Part shown: positions 23,379 to 31,694 of the stretch, piece by piece
Numbering within the stretch: position 1 is the first letter of the stretch
How the letters are laid out: every line of letters starts with the position of its first letter
Assembly (NCBI RefSeq): GCF_014651015.1
Contig: NZ_BMWB01000042.1
Coordinates: 1 to 45,219 of the forward strand
Origin: Streptomyces xantholiticus
GTDB lineage: Bacteria; Actinomycetota; Actinomycetes; Streptomycetales; Streptomycetaceae
Length of the DNA: 45,219 bases
Reading direction: 5' to 3'
Notes under the pieces: generated by a model
What the model saw: the letters and a program-made list of their open reading frames with translations, nothing else
Told to the model about the DNA's origin: nothing
Databases searched by the model: none
Position numbers and translations under genes: made by a program

Positions 23379-23484
23379 AGGGGTGTCAAGGGTGTATAAG
23401 AAGGGCTGTCGTGTCCGTTATCGGACCGACACCTGAGGGAGGGCGACGACCCGTGACCGGTCCGTGCCACCATGTGAGCCGCCA

Positions 23485-23533
23485 GGTCCTGTCGCCGACA
23501 GGACGCCCGGGGTGTCCCGTCGGCGACAGGACC
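23485..23533. promoter_or_regulatory. Long inverted repeat / tandem palindromes in the dasR leader
   Basis: GGTCCTGTCGCCGAC (23485-23499) pairs perfectly with GTCGGCGACAGGACC (23519-23533). Inside, GGAC (23501-23504) pairs with GTCC (23514-23517), so RNA would fold into a long stem. Each arm is also part of a 15-bp near-palindrome: CCTGTCGCCGACAGG (23488-23502) and CCCGTCGGCGACAGG (23516-23530). These are spaced 28 bp apart like tandem operators. It ends 52 bp before the dasR ATG. Confidence 0.6.
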
Positions 23534-23585
23534 AGAGACGGAGGAGCCGGTGACGGCAGGAGCACAGCAGTCGGGAAGGCGGGCC

Positions 23586-24350
23586 ATGACCACGGACGGG
23601 GGCGGCACCGAGGCCGAGGGCGGGGCACAGACCCGTACCGCACGCGTGCCCAAGTACTACCGGCTCAAGCGCCACTTGCTGGACATGACGGAGACAATGC
23701 CGCCGGGCACCCCTGTGCCGCCGGAGCGGACGCTGGCCACCGAGTTCGACACTTCGCGCACCACGGTCCGCCAGGCGCTCCAGGAACTGGTCGTGGAGGG
23801 CCGACTCGAACGCATCCAGGGCAAGGGCACGTTCGTCGCCAAGCCCAAGGTCTCGCAGGCGCTGCAGCTCACCTCGTACACCGAGGACATGCGCGCACAG
23901 GGCCTCGAGCCCACGTCCCAGCTGCTGGACATCGGGTACGTCACGGCCGACGACACCCTGGCCGGGCTGCTGGACATCGCGGCGGGCGGCCGGGTGCTGC
24001 GCATCGAGCGTCTGCGGCTGGCCAGCGGCGAGCCCATGGCCATCGAGACCACGCACCTGTCCGCCAAGCGCTTCCCGGCGCTGCGCCGCAGCCTGGTCAA
24101 GTACACCTCCCTCTACACGGCCTTGGCCGAGGTGTACGACGTCCGCCTCGCGGAGGCCGAGGAGACGATCGAGACCTCACTCGCCACGCCGCGTGAGGCC
24201 GGACTGCTCGGCACGGACGTGGGCCTGCCGATGCTGATGCTCTCGCGCCACTCGCTGGACGCCCAGGGCGAGCCGGTCGAGTGGGTCCGCTCGGTCTACC
24301 GGGGCGACCGGTACAAGTTCGTGGCGAGGCTCCAGCGCCCGAACGACTGA
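23586..24350 (+). CDS. dasR: GntR/HutC-family global regulator DasR
   Basis: 254 residues from ATG 23586 with GGGAAGG upstream. This start reproduces the length and N-terminus (MTTD...EGG...RTARVPKYYRLK) I recall for S. coelicolor DasR. GTG 23550 gives a 12-residue extension. The GntR winged helix (about 20-88) includes PPERTLATEFDTSRTTVRQAL and IQGKGTFVAKP. The UTRA effector domain (about 105-245) binds glucosamine-6-phosphate or GlcNAc-6-phosphate. It represses chitin/GlcNAc uptake genes through dre and links nutrient state to antibiotics and sporulation. Divergent from dasA. Confidence 0.95.
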   Translation: MTTDGGGTEAEGGAQTRTARVPKYYRLKRHLLDMTETMPPGTPVPPERTLATEFDTSRTTVRQALQELVVEGRLERIQGKGTFVAKPKVSQALQLTSYTEDMRAQGLEPTSQLLDIGYVTADDTLAGLLDIAAGGRVLRIERLRLASGEPMAIETTHLSAKRFPALRRSLVKYTSLYTALAEVYDVRLAEAEETIETSLATPREAGLLGTDVGLPMLMLSRHSLDAQGEPVEWVRSVYRGDRYKFVARLQRPND

Positions 24351-24371
24351 CCTCACACCGCCCCGAACGCG

Positions 24372-24401
24372 CATGGCGCCGCTACCTGTTGCGGCGCCAT
24401 G
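24372..24401 (+). terminator. dasR terminator
   Basis: CATGGCGCCGC (24372-24382) pairs perfectly with GCGGCGCCATG (24391-24401) across TACCTGTT and is followed by TCACGTTTT. Confidence 0.85.
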
Positions 24402-24526
24402 TCACGTTTTGCACTGCCCGGCAGGAAGTCGTTGCCGTACCGATATACGGACGGGGGGTGACTCCGCTCGAACGGCTCGCCTAGATTTCGTGCGCATTAC
24501 ACGTGACAGTGAGGGGACGGAGCCGC

Positions 24527-24808
24527 ATGTCAGCAGTGCCCGATGCGCCCGACGCGCCACAAGCGCCCGAGGCCGAACAGCCGGTCGTCACACCGATGCG
24601 CCTGATCATCGCCCTCTGCCTCTTCGCGCCTTTTGTGGCGATGCTCTGGGTCGGTTCCTATGCGAAGGTCGACCCGACCTTCATCGGGATGCCGTTCTTC
24701 TACTGGTACCAGATGGCCTGGGTGCTGATCTCGACGGCCCTGACGGTGATCGCCTACAAGTTGTGGCAGCGTGACCAGCGCGCCCGCAAGGGGGGTGCGT
24801 CCAAGTGA
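24527..24808 (+). CDS. DUF3311 small membrane protein, MctP partner
   Basis: 93 residues from ATG 24527, with GAGGGG 10 nt upstream. An N-terminal Pro/Ala-rich tail of about 22 residues precedes two helices: MRLIIALCLFAPFVAMLWVG, and a second beginning FFYWYQMAWVLI. The cytoplasmic end KLWQRDQRARKGG is basic. DUF3311 proteins almost always precede an SSF-type permease and probably form a small subunit of it, like YhjB-type partners of sodium symporters. The TGA overlaps the permease GTG (GTGA), so they are coupled. A short inverted repeat, CCGTA-N6-TACGG (24435-24450), lies in the promoter region. Confidence 0.85.
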   Translation: MSAVPDAPDAPQAPEAEQPVVTPMRLIIALCLFAPFVAMLWVGSYAKVDPTFIGMPFFYWYQMAWVLISTALTVIAYKLWQRDQRARKGGASK

Positions 24809-26439
24809 ACGACGGCGTGAACGGCGTCGCACTCGGCGTCTTCATCTTCTTCTTCGTGGCCGTCACGGCCATGGGCTTCCTCGCCGCGCGCTGGCGCAAG
24901 GCCGAGAACGAGAACAGCCTGGACGAATGGGGCCTCGGCGGCAGATCGTTCGGCACCTGGGTCACATGGTTCCTGCTCGGCGGCGACCTGTACACCGCTT
25001 ACACGTTCGTCGCGGTTCCGGCGGCCATCTACGCTGCGGGTGCGGCGGGCTTCTTCGCCGTCCCGTACACGATCCTCGTCTACCCGCTGATCTTCACCTT
25101 CCTGCCGCGGCTGTGGTCGGTGTCGCACAAGCACGGGTACGTGACGACCGCCGACTTCGTCCGCGGGCGTTTCGGTTCCAAGGGGCTGTCCCTGGCGGTC
25201 GCCTTCACCGGCCTCCTCGCCACGATGCCGTACATCGCGCTCCAGCTGGTCGGCATCCAGGCCGTGCTCGACGTCATGGGCGTCGGCGGCGGCGAGAACA
25301 CCAACTGGTTCATCAAGGACCTGCCGCTGCTGATCGCCTTCGGTGTGCTCGCGGCCTACACGTACTCCTCCGGACTGCGCGCGCCGGCGCTGATCGCCTT
25401 CGTCAAGGACACCCTGATCTACATCGTCATCGCGGTGGCGATCGTCTACATCCCGATCAAGCTCGGTGGCTTCGACGAGATCTTCGCCGCCGCCGGCGAG
25501 AAGTTCTCGCAGATCAACCCGGCCACGGACAAGCCCGTCGGCGCCCTGGTGCCCGGCGAGATGGGCCAGTGGGGCTATGCCACGCTGGCACTGGGCTCGG
25601 CCCTGGCGCTCTTCATGTACCCGCACTCCATCACGGCCACGCTCTCCTCACGCAGCCGTGAGGTGATCCGCCGCAACACCACGATCCTGCCGCTCTACTC
25701 GCTGATGCTGGGCCTGCTGGCACTGCTCGGCTTCATGGCGATCGCGGCCGGCGTCAAGGTGAGCAACGGTCAGCTGGCCATCCCACAGCTGTTCGAGAAC
25801 ATGTTCCCGGACTGGTTCGCGGGCGTCGCCTTCGCCGCCATCGGCATCGGCGCACTGGTCCCGGCGGCCATCATGTCGATCGCCGCGGCGAACCTGTTCA
25901 CCCGCAACATCTACAAGGACTTCCTCAAGCCCGACGCGACGCCGGCGCAGGAGACCAAGGTCTCCAAGCTGGTCTCGCTGCTGGTGAAGGTCGGCGCGCT
26001 GGTCTTCGTCCTCACCATGGACAAGACCGTCGCGATCAACTTCCAGCTGCTCGGCGGCATCTGGATTCTGCAGACCTTCCCGGCGCTGGTAGGAGGCCTG
26101 TTCACCCGCTGGTTCCACCGATGGGCGCTCATCGCCGGCTGGGCGGTCGGCATGATCTACGGCACCGCCGCCGCGTACGGCGTCGCCAGCCCGACCCAGA
26201 AGCACTTCGGCGGCTCGTCCGCGGAGATCCCGGGGATCGGCGAGATCGGCTACATCGGTCTCACCGCGTTCGTGCTGAACGTCGTGGTGACCGTCGTCCT
26301 CACCTTCGTCCTGCGGGCGGCCAAGGCCCCCGACGGCATCGACGAGACCAGCCCGTCCGACTACACCGCGGACGCGGGCGACCCCGGCGTCAAGGTCGAA
26401 CTCCCGCCCGTCACGGCGGGCGCGCCCGGCGGTCACTGA
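24805..26439 (+). CDS. mctP: Sodium:solute symporter family permease, monocarboxylate uptake (MctP-like)
   Basis: 544 residues from GTG 24805. About 13 membrane helices with the SSF core, including GGRSFGTWVTWFLLGGDLYTA-type residues near 45-65 and ALFMYPHSITATLSSRSREV near residue 270 (the usual PH-x-x-T-x-x-S-x-R block). IGIGALVPAAIMSIAAANLFTRNIY follows. The last 40 residues are polar and cytoplasmic. SSF members with a DUF3311 partner transport lactate, pyruvate, acetate or alanine with a cation. The exact substrate is not readable. Terminator at 26453-26511. Confidence 0.82.
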   Translation: MNDGVNGVALGVFIFFFVAVTAMGFLAARWRKAENENSLDEWGLGGRSFGTWVTWFLLGGDLYTAYTFVAVPAAIYAAGAAGFFAVPYTILVYPLIFTFLPRLWSVSHKHGYVTTADFVRGRFGSKGLSLAVAFTGLLATMPYIALQLVGIQAVLDVMGVGGGENTNWFIKDLPLLIAFGVLAAYTYSSGLRAPALIAFVKDTLIYIVIAVAIVYIPIKLGGFDEIFAAAGEKFSQINPATDKPVGALVPGEMGQWGYATLALGSALALFMYPHSITATLSSRSREVIRRNTTILPLYSLMLGLLALLGFMAIAAGVKVSNGQLAIPQLFENMFPDWFAGVAFAAIGIGALVPAAIMSIAAANLFTRNIYKDFLKPDATPAQETKVSKLVSLLVKVGALVFVLTMDKTVAINFQLLGGIWILQTFPALVGGLFTRWFHRWALIAGWAVGMIYGTAAAYGVASPTQKHFGGSSAEIPGIGEIGYIGLTAFVLNVVVTVVLTFVLRAAKAPDGIDETSPSDYTADAGDPGVKVELPPVTAGAPGGH

Positions 26440-26452
26440 CCGATCGCCTCGC

Positions 26453-26511
26453 AAGGGCCGTCGCATCTCCCGTACGGGGCACCTCCCGTCGAGGAAAATG
26501 CGGCGGCCCTT
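26453..26511 (+). terminator. Long stem after mctP
   Basis: AAGGGCCGTCGCAT (26453-26466) pairs with ATGCGGCGGCCCTT (26498-26511) with one mismatch. The 31-nt loop contains a smaller stem of CTCCCGT/ACGGGG type. It starts 13 bp beyond the mctP stop. Confidence 0.65.
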
Positions 26512-26539
26512 CGCCGTGGGCTGATGCAGACTGCGGGGC

Positions 26540-27043
26540 ATGGACGTCACGATCCGGAGAATCGAACCCGAGGAGCACACGGCACTCGGCGAGCTGACCG
26601 CGCGCGCGTATCTCGACGGCGGGGTGCTGGACTTCGGCGAGGAGGACCCGTACCTCGAGGTGCTCCGCGACGTCGCGAGCCGGGACGCGCGGGCCGAGGT
26701 GTACGTCGCCGTCGACGAACAGGGCACGCTGCTCGGCGGGGTGGCGTTCGTCCCGGACGGCGGGCCGTTCGCCGACATCGCGGAACCCGGCGAGGCCGAG
26801 TTCCGGATGCTCGCCGTGGACGCCGAGGCGCGCGGCCGCGGCGCCGGCGAGGCGCTGGTGCGCACCTGCGTGGAACGGGCGCGGGCCACCGAGGGGTGCG
26901 TACGGCTGGTGCTGTCGACGCAGACCATGATGTACGCGGCGCACCGCATCTACGGCCGGCTGGGCTTCGTACGCACCCCGGACCGGGACTGGTCACCGAT
27001 CCCGGCCGTCCCGCTGCTGACGTACGCGCTGGAGCTGCAGTAG
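26540..27043 (+). CDS. GNAT family N-acetyltransferase
   Basis: 167 residues from ATG 26540 (MDVTIRRIEPEEHTALGEL). Motif A reads EFRMLAVDAEARGRGAGEALV, with the R/Q-x-x-G-x-G/A acetyl-CoA loop at 98-103. Motif B contains MYAAHRIYGRLGFVRTPDRDW. This is a normal single-domain length. The acceptor is unknown. The same blocks occur in many small-molecule and protein-N-terminal acetylases. Monocistronic between mctP and the nrd riboswitch. Confidence 0.9.
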   Translation: MDVTIRRIEPEEHTALGELTARAYLDGGVLDFGEEDPYLEVLRDVASRDARAEVYVAVDEQGTLLGGVAFVPDGGPFADIAEPGEAEFRMLAVDAEARGRGAGEALVRTCVERARATEGCVRLVLSTQTMMYAAHRIYGRLGFVRTPDRDWSPIPAVPLLTYALELQ

Positions 27044-27089
27044 ACCTCCCGACACAACATGTGGTGGGTGGCGCACCCAACCGCCCCCA

Positions 27090-27206
27090 CATGTATGCTC
27101 ATCTCGCTGTCGACGCAGGGGAATCCGGTGCGAATCCGGAACTGTCCCGCAACGGTGTGATTCGGTGCGCTTCGCCGTACCCGTTTCAAGTCCGAGGACC
27201 TGCCGA
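27090..27206 (+). promoter_or_regulatory. Cobalamin (adenosylcobalamin) riboswitch
   Basis: GGGGAATCCGGTGCGAATCCGG followed by AACTGTCCCGCAACGGTG (about 27118-27157) is the conserved core with the T-loop and the P3/L5 region. AGTCCGAGGACCTGCC (27189-27204) is the closing B12-box side. It lies 150 bp upstream of nrdA. In S. coelicolor, B12 bound to this element switches off the class Ia reductase while the B12-dependent class II enzyme is active (established). The 5' boundary is approximate. Confidence 0.92.
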
Positions 27207-27210
27207 CGGT

Positions 27211-27236
27211 GCATCCGGTTCGACCGATCCGGGTGC
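27211..27236 (+). promoter_or_regulatory. Hairpin behind the riboswitch, possible expression platform
   Basis: GCATCCGG (27211-27218) pairs with CCGGGTGC (27229-27236), with one G-U pair, just beyond the aptamer. It could compete with the aptamer or terminate transcription. The 120 bp that follow to the nrdA start are untranslated. Confidence 0.45.
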
Positions 27237-27355
27237 CCAGACGTCCGGGCCTCGCGGTTGGGCCGGTGGACGCCGTGCACCGTGCTGCTCAGGTACGCGT
27301 CGCACGGCCCTCCCCTCCTCCCGCCGGACCCGCGCCGAGCGAGGGAGAGCACCAC

Positions 27356-29704
27356 ATGACCATCGCGCCAGCCGATCCCGTTTCAGCAACGGAGAACGAC
27401 GGCCCCGGGACCGCGTTGCTGCGGCTCCTGACTGACCTCACGGCCGATCTGGCCGACACCGACCCGGGCCGGGTCGCCGCCGCCGCCCTGCGCGGCCGGC
27501 ACGCCGGGTCCGACGAGGCCGAACTGCGCTCCCTCGCCACCGACGCCGCCGCGGGACTCATCTCCGAGGACCCCGCCTACTCCAGGCTCGCGGCACGTCT
27601 GCTGACCCGCACGATCGCGGAAGAGGCCGCGGGGCAGGGCGCGGTGTCCTTCTCCGCCTCGGTCGCCGTCGGCCACCGCGAGGGCCTGATCGCCGACCGC
27701 ACGGCCTCGTTCGTCGCGCTGCACAGGCAGCGGCTCGACGGGCTGATCGACCTCGGGGCGGACGACCGCTTCGGCTACTTCGGTCTGCGCACCCTCTACA
27801 GCCGCTATCTGCTGCGCCACCCGATCACCCGCCAGGTGACCGAGACGCCCCAGCACTTCATGCTGCGCGTCGCGTCCGGTCTCGCCCACGACGACACCAC
27901 CCGGTCGGTCGACGAGGTCGCGGCACTGTACGCGCTGATGAGCCGGCTCGACTACCTGCCCTCCTCCCCCACCCTGTTCAACTCCGGCACCCGCCACCCG
28001 CAGATGTCGTCCTGCTATCTGCTGGACTCGCCACTGGACGAACTCGACTCGATCTACGACCGCTACCACCAGGTCGCGCGCCTGTCCAAGCACGCCGGCG
28101 GCATCGGCCTCTCGTACTCCCGCATCCGCGCCCGCGGTTCACTGATCCGCGGCACCAACGGGCACTCCAACGGAATCGTCCCGTTCCTGAAGACCCTCGA
28201 TGCCTCGGTCGCCGCGGTGAACCAGGGCGGCCGGCGCAAGGGCGCCGCCGCGATCTACCTGGAGACCTGGCACGCGGACATCGAGGAGTTCCTGGAGCTG
28301 CGCGACAACACCGGCGAGGACGCCCGCCGGACGCACAACCTGAACCTGGCGCACTGGATCCCCGACGAGTTCATGCGCCGCGTCGAGGCGGACAGCGAGT
28401 GGTCGCTGTTCTCCCCGGTCGACGTGCCCGAACTGGTCGACCTGTGGGGCGAGGAGTTCGACGCCGCCTACCGCCGGGCCGAGGCGGCGGGTCTCGCCCG
28501 CAAGACCGTCCCGGCTCGCGAGCTGTACGGCCGGATGATGCGCACCCTCGCGCAGACCGGCAACGGCTGGATGACGTTCAAGGACGCCGCCAACCGCACC
28601 GCCAACCAGACCGCGGAGCCGGGCCGGGTCGTGCACTCGTCGAATCTGTGCACCGAGATCCTGGAGGTCACCAACGACGGCGAGACCGCCGTGTGCAACC
28701 TCGGCTCGGTCAATCTGGGTGCCTTCGTCACCGGCGGTGACGTCGACTGGGACCGTCTGGACGAGACCGTCCGCACGGCGGTGACGTTCCTCGACCGGGT
28801 CGTCGACATCAACTTCTACCCGACCGAGCAGGCCGGCCGGTCCAACGCCAGGTGGCGCCCCGTGGGCCTGGGCGCGATGGGCCTGCAGGACGTGTTCTTC
28901 AAACTTCGGCTCCCCTTCGACTCGACGGAGGCGAAGGCCCTGTCGACCCGGATCGCCGAGCGGATCATGCTGGCGGCCTACGAGGCTTCCTGCGACCTCG
29001 CCGAGCGCAGCGGCCCCCTGCCGGCCTGGTCCGAGACCCGCGCTGCCCGCGGTGTGCTGCACCCGGACCACTACGGCGTCGCACTCACCTGGCCCGAGCG
29101 CTGGGAGGCGCTGCGCGCCCGGATCGCCTCCGTCGGCATGCGCAACTCCCTGCTGCTCGCCATCGCACCGACCGCGACGATCGCCTCGATCGCCGGCGTG
29201 TACGAGTGCATCGAGCCGCAGGTCTCCAACCTCTTCAAGCGCGAGACCCTCAGCGGTGAGTTCCTCCAGGTCAACTCCTACCTGGTGGACGAGCTGAAGC
29301 GGCTCGGCGTGTGGGACGCGCAGACCCGCGAGGCACTGCGCGAGGCGAACGGCTCCGTGCAGGGCTTCGGCTGGGTCCCGGCCGAGGTGCGGGCGCTGTA
29401 CCGCACGGCCTGGGAGATCCCGCAGCGCGGTCTGATCGACATGGCGGCGGCCCGTACGCCGTTCCTGGACCAGAGCCAGTCACTGAACCTCTTCCTCGAG
29501 ACGCCCACCATCGGCAAGCTCAGCTCGATGTACGCCTACGCCTGGAAGCGGGGTCTGAAGACGACGTACTACCTGCGCTCGCGCCCGGCGACCCGCATCG
29601 CGCGCGCCGCGTCCGCGACCGTTCCCGTCCCCGTACAGGCGAGCACCGAAGAGGCCGTCGCCTGCTCCCTGGAGAACCCCGAGTCCTGCGAGGCCTGCCA
29701 GTAA
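27356..29704 (+). CDS. nrdA: Class Ia ribonucleoside-diphosphate reductase, alpha subunit
   Basis: 782 residues from ATG 27356, with GAGGGAGAG upstream. The redox cysteine is C220 (MSSCYLL) and its partner C447 (AVCNLGSVNL). The active-site NLCTEI has C432 and E434. The radical-transfer tyrosine pair is in LKTTYYLRS, and the C-terminal CEAC (778-781) reloads the active site from thioredoxin or glutaredoxin-like donors. The N-terminus lacks the VxKRDG motif of an ATP-cone, so activity-site regulation may be weak or absent. It reduces NDPs to dNDPs with NrdB, under B12-riboswitch control. TAATG joins it to nrdB. Confidence 0.95.
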   Translation: MTIAPADPVSATENDGPGTALLRLLTDLTADLADTDPGRVAAAALRGRHAGSDEAELRSLATDAAAGLISEDPAYSRLAARLLTRTIAEEAAGQGAVSFSASVAVGHREGLIADRTASFVALHRQRLDGLIDLGADDRFGYFGLRTLYSRYLLRHPITRQVTETPQHFMLRVASGLAHDDTTRSVDEVAALYALMSRLDYLPSSPTLFNSGTRHPQMSSCYLLDSPLDELDSIYDRYHQVARLSKHAGGIGLSYSRIRARGSLIRGTNGHSNGIVPFLKTLDASVAAVNQGGRRKGAAAIYLETWHADIEEFLELRDNTGEDARRTHNLNLAHWIPDEFMRRVEADSEWSLFSPVDVPELVDLWGEEFDAAYRRAEAAGLARKTVPARELYGRMMRTLAQTGNGWMTFKDAANRTANQTAEPGRVVHSSNLCTEILEVTNDGETAVCNLGSVNLGAFVTGGDVDWDRLDETVRTAVTFLDRVVDINFYPTEQAGRSNARWRPVGLGAMGLQDVFFKLRLPFDSTEAKALSTRIAERIMLAAYEASCDLAERSGPLPAWSETRAARGVLHPDHYGVALTWPERWEALRARIASVGMRNSLLLAIAPTATIASIAGVYECIEPQVSNLFKRETLSGEFLQVNSYLVDELKRLGVWDAQTREALREANGSVQGFGWVPAEVRALYRTAWEIPQRGLIDMAAARTPFLDQSQSLNLFLETPTIGKLSSMYAYAWKRGLKTTYYLRSRPATRIARAASATVPVPVQASTEEAVACSLENPESCEACQ

Positions 29705-30732
29705 TGAGCTCCACCGACCCCACCGCATCCGAGAAGAACCTGCTCGATGCGGGCTTCGAACTGACCCTCCGGCCCATGCGCTACCCGGCCTTCTACGAGC
29801 GCTACCGGGACGCCATCAAGAACACCTGGCACGTCGAGGAGGTCGACCTCCACTCCGACGTCGCCGACCTGGCCAAGCTCTCGCCCGGCGAGCAGCATCT
29901 GATCGGCCGGCTGGTCGCGTTCTTCGCGACGGGCGACTCGATCGTGGCGAACAACCTGGTGCTCACCCTCTACAAGCACATCAACTCCCCCGAGGCGCGG
30001 CTGTATCTGTCGCGTCAGCTGTTCGAGGAAGCCGTGCACGTCCAGTTCTATCTGACGCTGCTGGACACCTATCTGCCCGACCCGGACGACCGCGCGGCGG
30101 CGTTCGCGGCCGTCGAGAACATCCCGTCGATCCGCGAGAAGGCGCAGTTCTGCTTCCGCTGGATGGATTCGGTGGAGAAGATCGACCGGCTGGAGACCAA
30201 GGCCGACCGCCGCCGCTTCCTGCTCAATCTGGTCTGCTTCGCGGCCTGCATCGAGGGCCTGTTCTTCTACGGGGCCTTCGCCTACGTCTACTGGTTCCGC
30301 TCCCGCGGCCTGCTGCACGGCCTGGCCACCGGAACCAACTGGGTCTTCCGGGACGAGACGATGCACATGAACTTCGCCTTCGAGGTCGTGGACACCGTCC
30401 GCAAGGAGGAGCCGGACCTCTTCGACGACGAACTGCGCCGACAGGTCACCGACATGCTGGAGGAGGCCGTCGAGGCCGAGCTGCAGTTCGGCCGGGACCT
30501 GTGCGGTGCCGGCCTGCCCGGCATGAACACCGAGTCGATGCGCGAGTACCTCCAGTGCGTCGCCGACCAGCGGCTCACCCGACTCGGCTTCGCCCCGGTG
30601 TACGGCTCGCAGAACCCCTTCTCGTATCTGGAACTCCAGGGCGTCCAGGAGCTGACGAACTTCTTCGAGCGCCGTCCGTCCGCCTACCAGGTGGCCGTGG
30701 AGGGATCGGTGGCCTTCGACGACGACTTCTGA
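29704..30732 (+). CDS. nrdB: Class Ia ribonucleoside-diphosphate reductase, beta subunit
   Basis: 342 residues from ATG 29704, sharing one base with the nrdA TAA. Diiron ligands are seen as D78 (TGDSIV), E109 and H112 (EEAVHVQFY), with E and H in FRDETMHMNF later. Y116, in the ExxHxxxY position, is the radical tyrosine, so this is not a tyrosine-less class Ic protein. The C-terminus ends in acidic AFDDDF, which docks into NrdA. In S. coelicolor an AraC-like gene (nrdS) follows nrdB, as I recall. Here a terminator and an unrelated convergent gene follow instead. Confidence 0.95.
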   Translation: MSSTDPTASEKNLLDAGFELTLRPMRYPAFYERYRDAIKNTWHVEEVDLHSDVADLAKLSPGEQHLIGRLVAFFATGDSIVANNLVLTLYKHINSPEARLYLSRQLFEEAVHVQFYLTLLDTYLPDPDDRAAAFAAVENIPSIREKAQFCFRWMDSVEKIDRLETKADRRRFLLNLVCFAACIEGLFFYGAFAYVYWFRSRGLLHGLATGTNWVFRDETMHMNFAFEVVDTVRKEEPDLFDDELRRQVTDMLEEAVEAELQFGRDLCGAGLPGMNTESMREYLQCVADQRLTRLGFAPVYGSQNPFSYLELQGVQELTNFFERRPSAYQVAVEGSVAFDDDF

Positions 30733-30751
30733 GCCGTGGCCCCGGCACGAT

Positions 30752-30785
30752 GCGGCCCGCACCTCTCCGGGGAGGTGCGGGCCGC
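30752..30785. terminator. Bidirectional terminator after nrdB
   Basis: GCGGCCCGCACCTC (30752-30765) pairs perfectly with GAGGTGCGGGCCGC (30772-30785) across a 6-nt loop, between nrdB and the convergent peptidase gene. Confidence 0.9.
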
Positions 30786-30791
30786 GTCGGT

Positions 30792-31530
30792 TCAGATGCC
30801 GCAGCTCGGTGCCGACCAGTAACGGCTGCTGCGGTGGTCGACGTGGGTGTGGTCGTTGTGGCCCGGGTAGCCGGGGCCGAGGATGCCGTTGAACCCGTGG
30901 TTGCGCGCCTGCTGGGCCAGCTTGCACAGCGAGTGGGGTCCGGCGCCGAGGTCGGCGGCGTCGCCGTACAGATGGCGGCTGTTGGAGGCGCCCCCCACCG
31001 CGCTGTTGCAGGAGTAGGAACGGAAGCCGCTGGTGACGGTGATGGGCTGGTCGCCGAGCGCGTGGCGCATCGCCTCCAGCTTCCACATGGTGCGCAGGGC
31101 GTTTGCCCTGGCGGTCTCCGCGCTCACCGCGCCGCCCGACCATGTGGAGTTGCAGTCGTTGAGTTCGGCGTAGCTGAAGTGAGCGGGCGTGCAGTCGCTG
31201 TCCTGGAGGGCGTAGATCCTGCTGAACGTGGCGGAGCCGGCCACACCGTCCGCGGTCAGACCGTAGGCGGCCTGGAAGCGCTTGACCGCGGCCGCGGTGG
31301 CGGGGCCGTACTGTCCGTCGACGGCGAGGACGCCGCCGTAGCCGGGATATCCGCCGACGCGGATCTGGAGCTGGGTGACATCGGATCCCGAGGAGCCCTG
31401 GGACAGCGTGCGGGACCAGGTGTAGCAGTCGTCGGCCTGGGCGGTTCCGGCGGTCGCCACGACCCCGACCAGCCCTGGCAACCATGAGCATGACAAGAGA
31501 GAGCAGTAGTCGTGCGGTGCGTCCGAACAT
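30792..31530 (-). CDS. Secreted M15-type D-Ala-D-Ala carboxypeptidase with peptidoglycan-binding domain; signal peptide frameshifted
   Basis: The mature part is intact: a PG_binding_1 domain (GSSGSDVTQLQIRVGG to VAGSATFSRIY), then peptidase M15 with zinc ligands in SNSRHLYGDAADLG and HNDHTHVDHR. It would trim peptidoglycan peptides outside the cell. The expected start ATG 31530 gives a signal peptide, MFGRTARLLLSLVMLMVA. It leaves the mature frame by one extra base near 31474-31481, where the homologous run would be VAGLVGVVATAGTAQA. The gene length is 3n+1. In the mature frame an alternative start at 31547 gives 251 residues with a poor secretion signal. Either a real mutation or a sequencing error. 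Confidence 0.75.
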
Positions 31531-31648
31531 CGGGCCTCCATACCCATGGGGACGGTGCAACCACGAGACTGGCGGGCCGGTCAACGCGCGTCAACCACGC
31601 CCGGGCGGGCACCATTTGTCGGCCCAATGACGCCACGGCGAACAACAG

Positions 31649-31675
31649 CGGCCCCGCTCGCGGCGAGCGGGGCCG
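31649..31675. terminator. Hairpin downstream of the deformylase gene
   Basis: CGGCCCCGCTCG (31649-31660) pairs perfectly with CGAGCGGGGCCG (31664-31675) across a 3-nt loop, 20 bp past the def stop codon on the minus strand. Confidence 0.75.
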
Positions 31676-31694
31676 TGCGCATGGATCGCGGACG

